Positions 1 to 7,005 of a DNA stretch of 12,781 bases are shown here, in pieces. The stretch covers positions 1 to 12,781 of the forward strand of contig CAMDAI010000019.1 of the NCBI GenBank assembly GCA_945888585.1. Direction: 5' to 3'. Positions within the stretch are counted from its first letter, which is position 1, and every line of letters starts with the position of its first letter. Under the pieces are notes generated by a model. That model searched no databases. It had not been told where the DNA came from and was given only the letters and a program-made list of their open reading frames with translations. Origin of the DNA: Rickettsia typhi. GTDB taxonomy: Bacteria; Pseudomonadota; Alphaproteobacteria; Rickettsiales; UBA1997. A program made the position numbers and the translations under genes.

Positions 1-957
1 GAAAAAACCCCTAAATCATTGGTTGGAATTGTTGCATTGATAATTATAGGTCTTTGGTTAATTTCTGGTCTTTACAAAGTTAATCCGGATGAAAATGCGG
101 TTGTATTATATTTTGGTAAAGTTCGTTCAATTGCAACTCCTGGTCTTAATTATCATATTCCTTTTCCAATTGGAAAAATTGTAAAAAAAAGTGTTACAAC
201 GGTTAATACTGAACAATTTGGTTCTGGCGTTGCAATCGGTAATTTAAAGCCTTCTCAACAGAGAAATCAATCTTATAGCTTAATGCTTACTGGTGATGAA
301 AATATTGTGGATATAGATTTTCAAGTACAATGGCAGATTAGTGATATTAAAGATTTTACTCTTAATGTTGCCGATCCAAATACGGCAATTAGAAAAGCTG
401 CCGAGAGTGCAATGAGAGAAGTTATTGCTAAAAGACCGATTGCCGATGCTCTTTCGGATGGTAAAGGTGTAATTGAGCAAGAAGCTAAATTTTTGTTGCA
501 AGAAATTTTAGATTCTTACAAGGTTGGAGTTAGAATTAACATAGTACAATTATTGCGAGTTAATCCGCCAGCTCAGGTAATCGATGCATTTCTTGATGTT
601 CAAAATGCTAAGGCTGATAGAGAAAAAGAAATTAACCAATCACAAGCTTATAGTAACGATATAGTTCCAAGAGCTAGAGGGGAAGCGGCTAAATTAATTC
701 AAGAATCTGAGGCGTATAAAAGTGAAGTTGTTTCTAATGCTGAAGGACAAGCTAATCGTTTTATATCGGTTTATAATCAATATTTAAAAGCTAAAGATGT
801 TACTAAGAAGAGAATTTACTTAGAAACTATAGAAAAAATTTATCAAGATATAGATAAAATTATAATTGATAAAAATATTTCTAAATCAGGAGTGGTTCCA
901 TATTTGCCATTAAATGATTTAACTAAAAAAGCAGCGGTTAATAAGGATAAGGAATAA
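1..957 (+). CDS. hflK: HflK, SPFH/band 7 membrane protein, 5' end missing
   Basis: HflK pairs with HflC in an inner-membrane SPFH (band 7) complex that surrounds the FtsH protease and modulates its turnover of membrane proteins. The reading frame is open from base 1 (EKTPKS precedes the TTG at 19), so the true start lies upstream and the TTG should not be taken as the start. 318 residues are visible. One membrane segment lies at about residues 8-22 (VGIVALIIIGLWLI), followed by the band 7 start NPDENAVVLYFGKV. Next come a conserved stretch near residues 125-165 (AESAMREVIAKRPI) and a charged coiled-coil tail (AKADREKEINQSQAY, ARGEAAKLIQESEAYKSE). The missing N-terminus is probably the short cytoplasmic tail that varies in this family. 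The stop at 955-957 is one base before the hflC ATG, so the two are almost certainly cotranscribed and coupled. The identification is secure from both the sequence and the hflC neighbour. Confidence 0.93.
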   Translation, partial: EKTPKSLVGIVALIIIGLWLISGLYKVNPDENAVVLYFGKVRSIATPGLNYHIPFPIGKIVKKSVTTVNTEQFGSGVAIGNLKPSQQRNQSYSLMLTGDENIVDIDFQVQWQISDIKDFTLNVADPNTAIRKAAESAMREVIAKRPIADALSDGKGVIEQEAKFLLQEILDSYKVGVRINIVQLLRVNPPAQVIDAFLDVQNAKADREKEINQSQAYSNDIVPRARGEAAKLIQESEAYKSEVVSNAEGQANRFISVYNQYLKAKDVTKKRIYLETIEKIYQDIDKIIIDKNISKSGVVPYLPLNDLTKKAAVNKDKE

Positions 958-958
958 T

Positions 959-1825
959 ATGAAGCCAATAATTTTGAAATATTTAATATTTTCAGCGGTA
1001 GTTTTATTTACGATTGCCAATAGCACATTTATTGTTGATCAAAGGCAAAAAGCTTTGGTAGTACAATTTGGTGAGGTAATGAGATTAGTGGAGAAGCCCG
1101 GCCTTAAATTTAAAATTCCTTTTATGCAAGATGTTTTGTCTTTTGATAATCGTATTTTAGATTTAGGAATTAATGAACAAGAAGTTATTGCTGCTGATCA
1201 AAAAAGATTAATTATTGATGCTTTTGCAAAATATAAAATTGTTGATCCGCTTAAATTCTATACAACCGTTAATAACAGATTAAATGCGGAGAGTAAATTG
1301 AGTTCAATTTTAGAATCTTCTTTACGTCGAATTGTCGGTGAAATTTCTATGGTTAGCTTGCTTTCTGAAGATCGTAATTTGGTGATGTCAAAAATTAAAG
1401 AAGCTTTATCTAATGAGGCTGAAATATTCGGCATTGAAATTGTTGATGTAAGAATTGTAAGGGGCGATTTACCAAAAGAAAATTCCGAAGCCATTTTTAC
1501 CAGAATGCAAACTGAAAGAGAAAAAGAAGCTAGAATAACCAGAGCCACTGGTTTTGAAGAAGCAGAAAAAATTAAAGCTGAAGCAGATAAGCAAAAAGTT
1601 ATTATTTTGGCTGATGCCAGAAAAAAAGCTGAAACAACCAGAGGTGAGGGTGATTCCACCGCTTCTAAAATATTTGCAAATGCTTTTTCTAGAGATCCAG
1701 AGTTTTTTGCTTTTTATCGTTCAATGCAGGCTTATACTCAAGCAATGCAAGGCAATAAAACTACTATGGTAGTTTCCCCAGATAGCGAATTTTTTAAATA
1801 TTTCGGTAATGCAGCATCTCGTTAA
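959..1825 (+). CDS. hflC: HflC, SPFH/band 7 membrane protein, FtsH modulator
   Basis: Partner of HflK in the HflKC complex that regulates FtsH. The 288-residue length is close to the usual HflC size. An N-terminal membrane segment (about residues 5-22, ILKYLIFSAVVLFTIANS) leads into the SPFH domain, which opens with VDQRQKALVVQFGEV and continues with the KPGLKFKIPF motif typical of HflC. After about residue 180 there is a long Glu/Lys/Ala-rich coiled coil (TEREKEARITRATGFEEAEK onward). The C-terminus has the family-typical DPEFFAFYRSMQAY near residues 238-251. The start is set by an ATG two bases after the end of the hflK coding frame, with AAGGA at 949-953 at good spacing. It is the second gene of the hflK-hflC-degP operon, and degP begins 21 nt after its stop. 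Confidence 0.95.
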   Translation: MKPIILKYLIFSAVVLFTIANSTFIVDQRQKALVVQFGEVMRLVEKPGLKFKIPFMQDVLSFDNRILDLGINEQEVIAADQKRLIIDAFAKYKIVDPLKFYTTVNNRLNAESKLSSILESSLRRIVGEISMVSLLSEDRNLVMSKIKEALSNEAEIFGIEIVDVRIVRGDLPKENSEAIFTRMQTEREKEARITRATGFEEAEKIKAEADKQKVIILADARKKAETTRGEGDSTASKIFANAFSRDPEFFAFYRSMQAYTQAMQGNKTTMVVSPDSEFFKYFGNAASR

Positions 1826-1845
1826 TTTTTAATTGATAGAAATTT

Positions 1846-3315
1846 ATGAAAATATCTAATTTTATTTCTAAGTTTCTCTTTCTATTTTTAGTTTTATTTT
1901 CTTTTAATTCCTTTGCCAAAGAATCTAATAAAGAATCTGTTAATACGAATTCAATTAGTAAAGTGGCATTAATGCCAGATTTTTCTGATTTAGTTGAGGA
2001 ATTATTGCCAGCGGTTGTTAATATATCTACTACTCAAGAAGTAACTGGAAAAGTATCAATAGATCAATCATTGTTAAATGATTTACCTAAAGGATCGGTT
2101 TTTGATAATTTGAAGGAATTATTAGAAAATCAACCACCACAAAAAAGAAAATTATCATCACTTGGTTCTGGTTTTATAATATCTGAGGATGGATATGTTG
2201 TTACCAATAATCATGTTATTGAAGATGCTGATGAAATTATGGTGAGTTTAAATAATAGTAATAAATTTAAAGCCAAAATAATTGGTAGTGATAAAAAAAC
2301 TGATTTGGCTTTATTAAAAATTGATGCGCATGATTTGAAATATGTAAAAATTGGTAATTCTGATAAAGCTAGAATTGGAGAATGGATTGTAACAATTGGT
2401 AATCCATTTGGTTTGGGTGGTTCAGTTTCTGTTGGTATTATTTCTGGAAGAGGTAGAGATATTGCTACTAATCAGGCTGATGGTTTTATTCAAACCGATG
2501 CGGCAATCAATAAAGGTAATTCTGGTGGTCCTTTATTTAATATGAAAGGTGAAGTTGTTGGTATTGCAACTGCAATATTTTCTCCATCGGGAGGAAATGT
2601 TGGAATTGGTTTTGCAACCCCAATTAATAATGCTTCTGCAGTAATTAAACAATTAAAAGAAAAGGGTGAGGTGGTTCGTGGATGGCTTGGAGTTGTCATT
2701 CAAGATGTAACTAAAGAAATTGCTGATTCTATAGGTATGGAAAAACCAAAAGGTGCTTTTGTTATGGAAGTTATAGAAAATTCTCCAGCTGATTTGGCCG
2801 GCGTTCTTGCAACTGATATTATAATTAAATTTGATAATAATGATATTGAACAAATGAAGGACTTGCCACGAATTGTTGCTGGAACTCCGATTGATAAAAA
2901 GGTAAAATTGGTAGTTTTAAGACAAGGTAAATCTAAAACTTTAACAGCTAAAATTAAAAAATTTAAAGCAGAGGTTGATCCTAAAAAAAATAATAAAAAT
3001 TTACTTAAAAAACCAACTTCTTACTTGCTTGGAATGGGTTTATTGGAAATTGATAAAAAATCTAAAGAGGACAATAAGGTTGAGTTGGATTCAAAAAATG
3101 GATTAGTGATTGCTGATTTAAAATTAGATAGCGTAGCTAACGAGGCCGATCTTAAGGTTGGTGATATAATTTTATCTTCTAATCAAGAAAATGTTGAGTT
3201 AATTTCTGATTTAGAAAAAATTATAGAAACAGCTAAAAAATCCGGACATAAATCTCTGCTTTTATTAATAAAAAGAGACAATAATAAATTTGTTGTAACC
3301 TTACCTTTGCAATAA
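1846..3315 (+). CDS. degP: DegP/HtrA-type (Do family) periplasmic serine endoprotease
   Basis: Periplasmic protease/chaperone of the S1C (HtrA/Do) family that clears misfolded envelope proteins. The 489-residue precursor starts with a signal peptide (hydrophobic residues about 10-22), with likely cleavage after SFA at residue 24. The trypsin-like domain carries the triad His123 (NNHVIEDAD), Asp153 (TDLALLKI) and Ser226 (GNSGGPL). A stretch around residues 68-105 corresponds to the variable LA-loop region. PDZ1 is at about residues 270-365 (RGWLGVVIQDV, GAFVMEVIENSPADLAG). A lysine-rich linker leads to PDZ2 at about 390-485 (GLVIADLKLDSVANEADLKVGDIIL). The catalytic set is complete, so it should be active. 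The upstream ribosome binding site is weak. The hflKC-degP order is recurrent in alphaproteobacteria and groups membrane and periplasmic quality control. DegQ/DegS-type naming cannot be excluded; two PDZ domains rule out DegS. Confidence 0.93.
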   Translation: MKISNFISKFLFLFLVLFSFNSFAKESNKESVNTNSISKVALMPDFSDLVEELLPAVVNISTTQEVTGKVSIDQSLLNDLPKGSVFDNLKELLENQPPQKRKLSSLGSGFIISEDGYVVTNNHVIEDADEIMVSLNNSNKFKAKIIGSDKKTDLALLKIDAHDLKYVKIGNSDKARIGEWIVTIGNPFGLGGSVSVGIISGRGRDIATNQADGFIQTDAAINKGNSGGPLFNMKGEVVGIATAIFSPSGGNVGIGFATPINNASAVIKQLKEKGEVVRGWLGVVIQDVTKEIADSIGMEKPKGAFVMEVIENSPADLAGVLATDIIIKFDNNDIEQMKDLPRIVAGTPIDKKVKLVVLRQGKSKTLTAKIKKFKAEVDPKKNNKNLLKKPTSYLLGMGLLEIDKKSKEDNKVELDSKNGLVIADLKLDSVANEADLKVGDIILSSNQENVELISDLEKIIETAKKSGHKSLLLLIKRDNNKFVVTLPLQ

Positions 3316-3408
3316 AAAAAGTTATTGATTATTTATCGTAGCTATTGTGGTAAGTATAAAAATCAGAAAAAAAGCATAATTAAAAAAATGGGATGATAAA
3401 TTCTCCTA

Positions 3409-3613
3409 TTACACTTTATCTTGTCTGGCTCCATCAAAATATCTTAAAATAAATCTATTAAGATAAGTTGGTTTGTAGATAAAAGCCGCAAATAGTTTTC
3501 TGCTAAAAACATGTTAAAAAAAGTGCATAAAATGCGGTAAGTTTTCAGTAGTAAAAAATGGCCATAGAAGAGGATAAAAATAAATTTAGATGTAACTTTT
3601 AGATTAAGTACAT
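3409..3613 (-). pseudogene. Possible decayed small gene (frameshifted), unrecognised
   Basis: On the minus strand AGGAG (3621-3625) stands seven bases ahead of an ATG (3611-3613) that reads only MYLI before a stop. The adjoining frame is open from 3614 to 3444 (56 codons, hydrophobic centre FIFILFYGHFLLLKTYRIL). The remaining frame is open from 3513 to 3409 and ends in the non-repetitive, coding-looking FILRYFDGARQDKV. A good ribosome binding site followed by two overlapping open frames fits a small gene of about 68 codons broken by one or two frameshifts. I do not recognise any family. In DNA this AT-rich, open frames of this size also arise by chance, so the call is tentative. Confidence 0.22.
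3440..3465. repeat. Perfect 8-bp inverted repeat, AT-rich
   Basis: TATCTTAA (3440-3447) and TTAAGATA (3458-3465) are exact reverse complements around a 10-nt loop. There is no GC-rich stem and no T-tract on the degP strand, so it is not a standard intrinsic terminator. It could be a weak 3' RNA stem, a binding site or chance in AT-rich DNA. Confidence 0.4.
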
Positions 3614-3692
3614 ATTAAAACTCCTAGTATAAATATTTCTAAATATCAATTTTTTAAGATTATTAGTGATTATCGGACAAAACTTATTAATT

Positions 3693-4958
3693 ATGAATAA
3701 CAATCTAAAAAAATATTTTTTTATGAGTAGTTTTTTATTATTCGCTTCTTCTTGTACAACATCTATCAAAAATCAAAATGACTACCAACGTTTTACCACC
3801 AAGCAATTAGAAATAGCTAATAATTTAGTTAAAAAAAATTCTAAAGTTTCATTTCTTAAAAAAGCTTTAACCCATCACAATTCTTACTACAAAGCAGTTC
3901 ATGATGATTTAGAAAATCTTCTAAATAATGTTTCATTAAATTTAAAAAATAAAAATTTAAAAGAAGCCAAAAAATCAGCAATTAAGCACTTAAATAATGA
4001 CGCCGATTTAATGGATGAAATAAAAAAATATGCAATTTCTCTAAATAATATTAATGATGATGAAATGATTACCAGATTTGGTTATAATCGTACTTCGTTA
4101 ATTTTAAGAAAAGCAGCTGAATTATTGGAAAATGATGATTATTTCAATGCAATAATTGCTGGAAAATTTCCAAATAATTTTAAATTCTTTTGGGAATCTT
4201 TAACTTTTTTAAGTGGTGTAGAAAATTTTGATGATAAAGGAACAATTGCCATTTCTGCTTTGGCAGCTTCTATCATTTACTTGCTTGATGAAAATGAATT
4301 AAAGAAAAATTTATATAATCACTCTTCTGTAATTTATAATGAATCTGCAACTGAACTTCTGGCTCAAAATCCAGAATTACTAGCAAAATTACAAAAAAAT
4401 TATTATTTATTTTCCAAAGATAAAAACATCATTTCTAAAATTTATGAAGGATATGAATTTGGCGGAGATAAAGATTTAGAAAAAATTAATAATCCAAAAT
4501 TCGTTCCTTTTGATTGCGCTACCGGAATTGATTATTTGCTTGGTATTAAACAAGATCAATTTTATACCTATCATCTGGCTTCTTATCACAATGAATTTTT
4601 TAAACAGAATGCAGTTTATTGGAAATCTAATGATTGGAAAACCAAAGAACAAATTGCTAAAAAATTAAAACCAATTAAACCAAAATCATTAAGTCATTTA
4701 AAACCGGGAAACATAATTGCCTGGCGCGATCTAAATGATAAAACATCATTAATTGATCCTAAGGGATATGTAGGAAATTCAGGTCATATTGGCATTGTAA
4801 TTGGTTTTGATGGTGATGATTTATATTACATTTCTTGGGCCAGAGATTTAGAAACTAAAAATAAAAGCGGAATTGGAATTGATGCCCTAAGCGTTTCTAA
4901 GGCAGAAATTTCAAGCCTGAATAATAAATTGGCTATATTTAACTTTGAAGCAAAGTAG
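3693..4958 (+). CDS. Lipoprotein with C-terminal NlpC/P60-like cysteine hydrolase domain
   Basis: Predicted lipoprotein of 421 residues. I chose the ATG at 3693 rather than the in-frame GTG at 3666 because it gives a clean lipoprotein signal: LKK, a short hydrophobic run (FFMSSFLLFA), then FASS before Cys21. Residues about 25-265 look mostly helical, Lys/Asn-rich, and match no domain I know. The C-terminal third resembles the NlpC/P60 papain-like fold of peptidoglycan endopeptidases and amidases. It has FDCATGIDYLLG with candidate nucleophile Cys275, LKPGNIIAWRD (compare the family's LxPGDLV), and SGHIGIVIGF with candidate base His365. The third polar residue is unclear, with ISWARD where the family has its third site. 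The likely role is envelope-anchored cell-wall hydrolysis, which is inferred. No good Shine-Dalgarno site is seen. It converges on alr, leaving 26 nt between their stops. Confidence 0.72.
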   Translation: MNNNLKKYFFMSSFLLFASSCTTSIKNQNDYQRFTTKQLEIANNLVKKNSKVSFLKKALTHHNSYYKAVHDDLENLLNNVSLNLKNKNLKEAKKSAIKHLNNDADLMDEIKKYAISLNNINDDEMITRFGYNRTSLILRKAAELLENDDYFNAIIAGKFPNNFKFFWESLTFLSGVENFDDKGTIAISALAASIIYLLDENELKKNLYNHSSVIYNESATELLAQNPELLAKLQKNYYLFSKDKNIISKIYEGYEFGGDKDLEKINNPKFVPFDCATGIDYLLGIKQDQFYTYHLASYHNEFFKQNAVYWKSNDWKTKEQIAKKLKPIKPKSLSHLKPGNIIAWRDLNDKTSLIDPKGYVGNSGHIGIVIGFDGDDLYYISWARDLETKNKSGIGIDALSVSKAEISSLNNKLAIFNFEAK

Positions 4959-4984
4959 CGCAAAATTTAATGAGATAAAAAAAT

Positions 4985-6064
4985 CTACTTCCAAATTGAT
5001 TTAACTCTTTCTTGAATTCCACAAAATAAATCATATGCACTACAAGAGCTATATTTGATTATGTCTTCAATTGGTAGATCTTCGCCCCATAAAGTAATTT
5101 CATCACCAATTACAGCTTCAGGAGAGTTGGTTAAATCGATAGTAATCATATCCATGGAAACTCGTCCGGCTAAATTACATTTTTTACCGTTAACTAGAAC
5201 TGAAGCACCGTCAAGAATAGTTCTGGAATAACCATCACCATAACCAATTGCAGCGACACCAATTTTTATATTATTTTTACAAATATATCTGGTGCCATAA
5301 CCAACTGTATCTCCGGCTTTTAAATCATGAATAGCAATTAAACTGGTTTTGATTGTTGAAACTGGTTTTAAATTCAGCGAAATAGCAGAAGTATTATTTA
5401 GTGGTGAAGCGCCGTAAAGCGCTAATCCCGGACGAATTACATCATAAGAACTATTTTTAAACCCAAAAATTCCAGCAGAATTATTTAAACTTTTAATTAC
5501 TGGCAAATCTTTAGTAAAATTTTCAAAATCATTAATCTGTTTTTCATTTAGAGGATGAGCAGGTTCATCCGCATAGGCAAAATGCGACATTACTCCGATT
5601 GGTTTTTCTACATCTAAATGATTTTCTAAAATTTGATAAGCAATTTTTCCATCTTCATTATTAAATCCAAGCCGATTCATTCCGGTATTAATCTTAATCC
5701 AAGCCGTAATTGATTTGGGTAATTTAGAATTTTTTAACCAGAAAATTTGATTTTGATTATGAAAAACCACATGAAAATTTTGTAGCGAAGCAACCATTAA
5801 ATCTTCAGCGGTAAATACACCTTCAGCAAGAGTTATTGGTGTTTTTATTCCGGCATTTCTTAATTTTAGCGCTTCGTCAATTCTAGCTACCCCTAAACTA
5901 TAAACTTTATCTTCTAAAATTTTTGCAACTTCCACAATTCCATGCCCATAAGCATTAGCTTTAATCATGGCAGTAATTTTGCTTTTTGGAACCTGGTTTT
6001 GGATAATCTCAAGATTATGGAATAAATTGGCTTTAGATAAATTAGCAATTGGTGTTTTAAACAT
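4985..6064 (-). CDS. alr: Alanine racemase
   Basis: PLP-dependent fold-type III enzyme that interconverts L- and D-alanine and so supplies D-Ala for peptidoglycan. The 359-residue form from ATG 6062-6064 is preferred over a start at 6145. It gives the normal length, begins just before the family N-terminus (ANLSKANLFHNL), and avoids a long overlap with ribF. The Schiff-base lysine is Lys35 in MIKANAYGHG. The TGMNRLGF motif (Arg131) and SHFAYAD follow, and the catalytic tyrosine of the opposite subunit is Tyr256 (VGYGTRY) in the C-terminal beta domain. IGYGDGYSR and GRVSMDMITID are also conserved. All key residues are present. The gene overlaps the ribF 3' end by 8 nt (ATGTTTAA) without its own ribosome binding site, suggesting translational coupling. 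This ribF-alr pairing is unusual. Confidence 0.95.
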   Translation of the reverse strand: MFKTPIANLSKANLFHNLEIIQNQVPKSKITAMIKANAYGHGIVEVAKILEDKVYSLGVARIDEALKLRNAGIKTPITLAEGVFTAEDLMVASLQNFHVVFHNQNQIFWLKNSKLPKSITAWIKINTGMNRLGFNNEDGKIAYQILENHLDVEKPIGVMSHFAYADEPAHPLNEKQINDFENFTKDLPVIKSLNNSAGIFGFKNSSYDVIRPGLALYGASPLNNTSAISLNLKPVSTIKTSLIAIHDLKAGDTVGYGTRYICKNNIKIGVAAIGYGDGYSRTILDGASVLVNGKKCNLAGRVSMDMITIDLTNSPEAVIGDEITLWGEDLPIEDIIKYSSCSAYDLFCGIQERVKSIWK

Positions 6065-6971
6065 TGGCAATTTGGCAATCAATTTTAATCTGATTTTGAA
6101 GTTCTTCAATTGAATTAAATCTGCGTTCTTCACGGATAAAGTCAAGTAATTCTACGGTAATTTTTTTACCATAAAGATCTTGATTAAATTCAAAAATATG
6201 AACTTCAAATAAAGGTTTATTATTTTTAAAAGTTGGTCTAATTCCAAAATTTACAATTGCCTTATATTTGCTGTTTACCAAAGCTTTATAAACCCCATAT
6301 TTTGGCTTAATTAAATTGGCCTTAGGAATTAAATTGGCAGTGGGAAAACCTAAATTTCTGGCAATTTTTTGCCCAGAAACAACTACGCCACTAATTTTAT
6401 ATGGTCTTCCCAACATTGAATTTGCTAGTTTTATTTCACCTGATTTAATTAATTCTCTAATTTTACTAGAAGAATAAATTTGATTAGACACATCATTTTT
6501 GGCTTCAATTTTAGTAATGCCGAAACCATATTTTTTAGATAATATTTCTAATAATTCGATATTGCCTTCACGGTTTTTTCCAAAAGCAAAATCATATCCA
6601 ATTGCTAAATGCTTGATTTTTAGCTGATCAACTAAAATAGTTTTAACAAAATCTTTTGCTTTTAAATCAGCTAATTTTTGATTAAAACCAACCAAAAAAA
6701 TAGCATCTACCAAATTTTCTTTTTTTAAAAACCGCAACTTTCCTTCTAAAGATTGCAGCCTTATATCTATTGCTTTTTGTGGTTTTATAATTTTAATTGG
6801 ATGAGGTTCAAAAGTTAATAAAGCAGATTTAGCGTTAGAACTTTTGGCAATTTCCTTAATATCATTTAATATTGTTTGATGTCCAAGATGAATTCCATCA
6901 AAATTGCCCAAGGTTAAAACCGTTCCACTTAGTTCTTTATTGATGTTTTGGAAATTTCTAATAATTTGCAT
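6057..6971 (-). CDS. ribF: Bifunctional riboflavin kinase / FMN adenylyltransferase
   Basis: Cytoplasmic enzyme converting riboflavin to FMN and then FAD. Its length of 304 residues is normal for prokaryotic RibF. The N-terminal adenylyltransferase domain (about residues 15-175) carries LGNFDGIHLGHQ with the HxGH nucleotidyltransferase motif at 28-31, then GYDFAFGKNREG (125-136) and SSSKIREL (167-174). The C-terminal flavokinase domain (about 185-300) has GRPY, GFPTANL (208-214, the PTAN nucleotide/Mg site), KYGVYKA, NFGIRPTF with the downstream acidic residue in FEVHIFEF, and LDFIREERRF. Both activities should therefore be intact. It is the first gene of a minus-strand unit with alr. Upstream, only 34 nt separate it from the divergent yejA-like gene. 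Riboflavin biosynthesis genes are not in the window. Confidence 0.95.
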   Translation of the reverse strand: MQIIRNFQNINKELSGTVLTLGNFDGIHLGHQTILNDIKEIAKSSNAKSALLTFEPHPIKIIKPQKAIDIRLQSLEGKLRFLKKENLVDAIFLVGFNQKLADLKAKDFVKTILVDQLKIKHLAIGYDFAFGKNREGNIELLEILSKKYGFGITKIEAKNDVSNQIYSSSKIRELIKSGEIKLANSMLGRPYKISGVVVSGQKIARNLGFPTANLIPKANLIKPKYGVYKALVNSKYKAIVNFGIRPTFKNNKPLFEVHIFEFNQDLYGKKITVELLDFIREERRFNSIEELQNQIKIDCQIANV

Positions 6972-7005
6972 TAATCCATTTTTTAAAATTCATCAAATAT
7001 TTTGA

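Larger units (their letters stand above)
3316..3692. other. 377-nt region with no intact gene
   Basis: This gap between degP and the next gene has no intact reading frame of 60 codons or more on either strand, and I see no tRNA-like cloverleaf or T-tailed terminator after degP. It contains a perfect 8-bp inverted repeat (arms 3440-3447 and 3458-3465), a CCGCA/TGCGG pair (3486-3490 and 3533-3537) and a small GTTTT/AAAAC hairpin at 3496-3511. The minus strand shows a possible frameshifted short gene, listed separately. A promoter for the downstream lipoprotein should lie near its right end. The best -10-like element is TATAAA at 3628-3633, but it lacks a convincing -35 box. Confidence 0.6.

Noticed and set aside
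19..21. TTG as the true start of hflK
   Set aside because: The frame is open back to base 1, and the TTG falls almost at the membrane segment, leaving no cytoplasmic tail. The gene is cut by the window edge.
3666..3692. GTG start for the lipoprotein at 3666
   Set aside because: The added nine residues would place extra sequence before the signal peptide. The ATG at 3693 gives a normal lipoprotein signal.
6065..6145. N-terminal extension of alanine racemase from an ATG at 6145
   Set aside because: It would overlap ribF by 89 nt, adds 27 residues with no match to the family N-terminus, and the ATG at 6064 gives the standard length.
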